In this document: positions 5,003 to 6,399 of the stretch, in pieces
How the letters are laid out: each line of letters begins with the position of its first letter
How positions within the stretch are numbered: position 1 is the first letter of the stretch
Assembly: GCA_029256665.1 (NCBI GenBank)
Contig: JAQSXN010000239.1
Span: 1 to 6,399 of the forward strand
Source of the DNA: Paenibacillus sp.
GTDB lineage: Bacteria > Bacillota > Bacilli > Paenibacillales > Paenibacillaceae
DNA: 6,399 bases
Reading direction: 5' to 3'
Position numbers and translations under genes: made by a program
Notes under the pieces: generated by a model
What the model saw: the letters and a program-made list of their open reading frames with translations, nothing else
The model's database searches: none
What the model was told of the DNA's origin: nothing

Positions 5003-6399
5003 TTACCTCTGGCTGCTTCCCGAATGGCCGATAAGCTCCGACATCACCTTGAACGTATACCCTTCCGCCTTCAGCTTCTCCACGAATACCGGCAACGCTT
5101 CGAGCGTATGGATGTCGTCGAGCATGTGCAGCAGAATCACGCTTCCGTCCTTGCTCTGCCCCATGACTCCGTCGATGATTTCTTGCGCGCTTACGGACTT
5201 GTCCCAATCGAACACGGTGACATCATACAAAGCGATAGTAGAATACCCCGTCGCCGCGACGATGCGGGCGGACCGCTCGTCGATCTCTCCGGTAGGCGGA
5301 CGGAACAACATCGCGGGACGTTGCTGTATGGCTTCGGTTATGACCCGGTGCGCCTCGACCACTTCCTCCTGCAATTGCTCGGGCGTCAGCTCCGTGACGA
5401 CGGGATGGGTGTACGTATGATTGGCGACCTCATGGCCTTCCTCGAGCAAAGCTCTAGCCAAGTTCGGGTTGCGTTCGACGCCATTGGCCCGGAGGAAGAA
5501 GGTTGCGGGCACCTCGTGCTCCTTAAGCACGTCGAGCAGCTTTGTAACCGTGTAGTCCGAGCCCCAATCGTCGAAGGTTAACGAAATGGCCTTGTCTCCC
5601 GGTTCCGCGGAATACACCAGCTCATATGCGGCATCCTCGTAATCGGGATTAAGCTTGGCGTCGTCGTACCCTTCGATCTCCTGCAGCGGCTTCTTCTCCA
5701 GCCGTCCTTCTAACAGCCGGTCCACCGTCACCAATTCATACCCCATATCCTTCGTTGCCGAAGCGAGAAGCGGCATCATTTCCATGACGCGAGCGTTGCG
5801 TTCCAGATCGATGGACACGATGCTTCCCCGGGTCAGGTTGAGGTACAGATAGGATTTGCTGTTAAGCTCCTTGTCGACATGGCGATCCAATAGATTGATC
5901 GTGTAGCCGATAATCGCTTCCTCCCCGCTCTGCGCGGCCGCAAGCCCAAGCTCGGGCAAGTCATTTTTCGACTCGGCGCGCAAATAAGAGATTTTCGATC
6001 CCGTTTTGGATTCGATAATCGTTTTGCTGAGATGCACTTGCTTGTACAGCTCGGCGTATATAAGCTTTTCCGGCGACTCTCGTTTCAGCGTATTGTTGCC
6101 CAGGGTATGCCCGCGCTCTACAATTTGACGCGCGATCTCCGGATCTTCCGCCACCCGCATGCCCGGCACAAAAAACGTAGCCTTCGCCCCGAGCTCGTCC
6201 AATTCGTCCAGGAGCTGCTTCATGGGCTCCGGTTCCATCAAACCGTTGAACGTAAGGGCGATCTCCCGCTGCGTCGTATACACTTGGGAGATAAGAGGGC
6301 TCGGCTCGCCTTCGTACTTTGTTACGGCTTCATAATCCGTTCCGTCGCTGACAGGACTATATGTGGGGAAATCATTGGCAAGCCCTTCGTTTTTTAAGG
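5003..6399 (-). CDS. Tandem NodB-domain polysaccharide deacetylase, second domain apparently active (5' end outside window)
   Basis: The reading frame stays open from the TAA at 5005-5003 to the right edge, giving 464 visible residues. The GTG at 6283 is unlikely to be the true start: it has no Shine-Dalgarno sequence, sits a few residues before a domain core, and 38 open codons precede it with no ATG, GTG or TTG. Counting from that GTG codon, a first NodB-like domain spans about 6-190 and a second about 230-418. The second has TFDD (236-239), NHTYTH (288-293), RPPTG (328-332), an acidic/aromatic DVTVFDW (354-360) and LLHM (384-387). These are the NodB metal-binding and catalytic motifs, so it probably removes N-acetyl or O-acetyl groups from a polysaccharide outside the membrane. 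The first has TFNG (11-14), GNNTLKR (62-68), LRAE and SIVSIDL in the matching places, so every metal ligand is lost. A signal peptide or anchor is expected upstream. The likely substrate is the polymer made by the downstream synthase, although a peptidoglycan deacetylase cannot be excluded. Confidence 0.87.
   Translation of the reverse strand, partial: LKNEGLANDFPTYSPVSDGTDYEAVTKYEGEPSPLISQVYTTQREIALTFNGLMEPEPMKQLLDELDELGAKATFFVPGMRVAEDPEIARQIVERGHTLGNNTLKRESPEKLIYAELYKQVHLSKTIIESKTGSKISYLRAESKNDLPELGLAAAQSGEEAIIGYTINLLDRHVDKELNSKSYLYLNLTRGSIVSIDLERNARVMEMMPLLASATKDMGYELVTVDRLLEGRLEKKPLQEIEGYDDAKLNPDYEDAAYELVYSAEPGDKAISLTFDDWGSDYTVTKLLDVLKEHEVPATFFLRANGVERNPNLARALLEEGHEVANHTYTHPVVTELTPEQLQEEVVEAHRVITEAIQQRPAMLFRPPTGEIDERSARIVAATGYSTIALYDVTVFDWDKSVSAQEIIDGVMGQSKDGSVILLHMLDDIHTLEALPVFVEKLKAEGYTFKVMSELIGHSGSSQR

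Noticed and set aside
6281..6283. GTG as the true start of the tandem deacetylase
   Set aside because: There is no Shine-Dalgarno sequence, the NodB core starts only a few residues later with no export signal, and the same frame remains open to the window edge.

Overview
The window is one stretch of a single minus-strand operon, read from position 6399 down to 1. It encodes an exopolysaccharide synthesis machine. Five genes follow each other with gaps of 60 nt or less, and two junctions have no gap. In transcription order they are: a tandem NodB-type polysaccharide deacetylase (5' end outside the window); a nucleotide-sugar dehydrogenase of the TviB/WbpO (UDP-HexNAc 6-dehydrogenase) type; a membrane family-2 glycosyltransferase of the hyaluronan synthase/NodC type with a PilZ-like domain at its N-terminus; a membrane-anchored protein with a degenerate deacetylase domain and a beta-rich C-terminal domain; and the first 25 codons of a further membrane or exported protein.

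The organism is probably a moderately GC-rich Firmicute of the Paenibacillaceae type (Paenibacillus or Cohnella-like). This is inferred from strong AGGAGG-like ribosome binding sites, GTG starts, the Bacillales look of the proteins, and the absence of any outer-membrane or periplasmic export component. No marker gene proves it.

Proposed working model (inference): the dehydrogenase oxidises a UDP-N-acetylhexosamine to its uronic acid. The synthase polymerises this sugar, alone or with a second UDP-sugar, and pushes the chain through the membrane under control of its PilZ-like domain. The two exported NodB-fold proteins then deacetylate or bind the polymer on the cell surface. The layout resembles streptococcal hasA-hasB and rhizobial nodB-nodC. 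The dehydrogenase class points to a HexNAc-uronic acid rather than the glucuronic acid of hyaluronan, so the product may be an undescribed polymer.

No RNA gene, insertion sequence, CRISPR array or convincing terminator is visible. No stretch over 300 bases lacks a gene. The operon promoter must lie beyond position 6399, and the operon continues past position 1. The long plus-strand open frames are antisense shadows.
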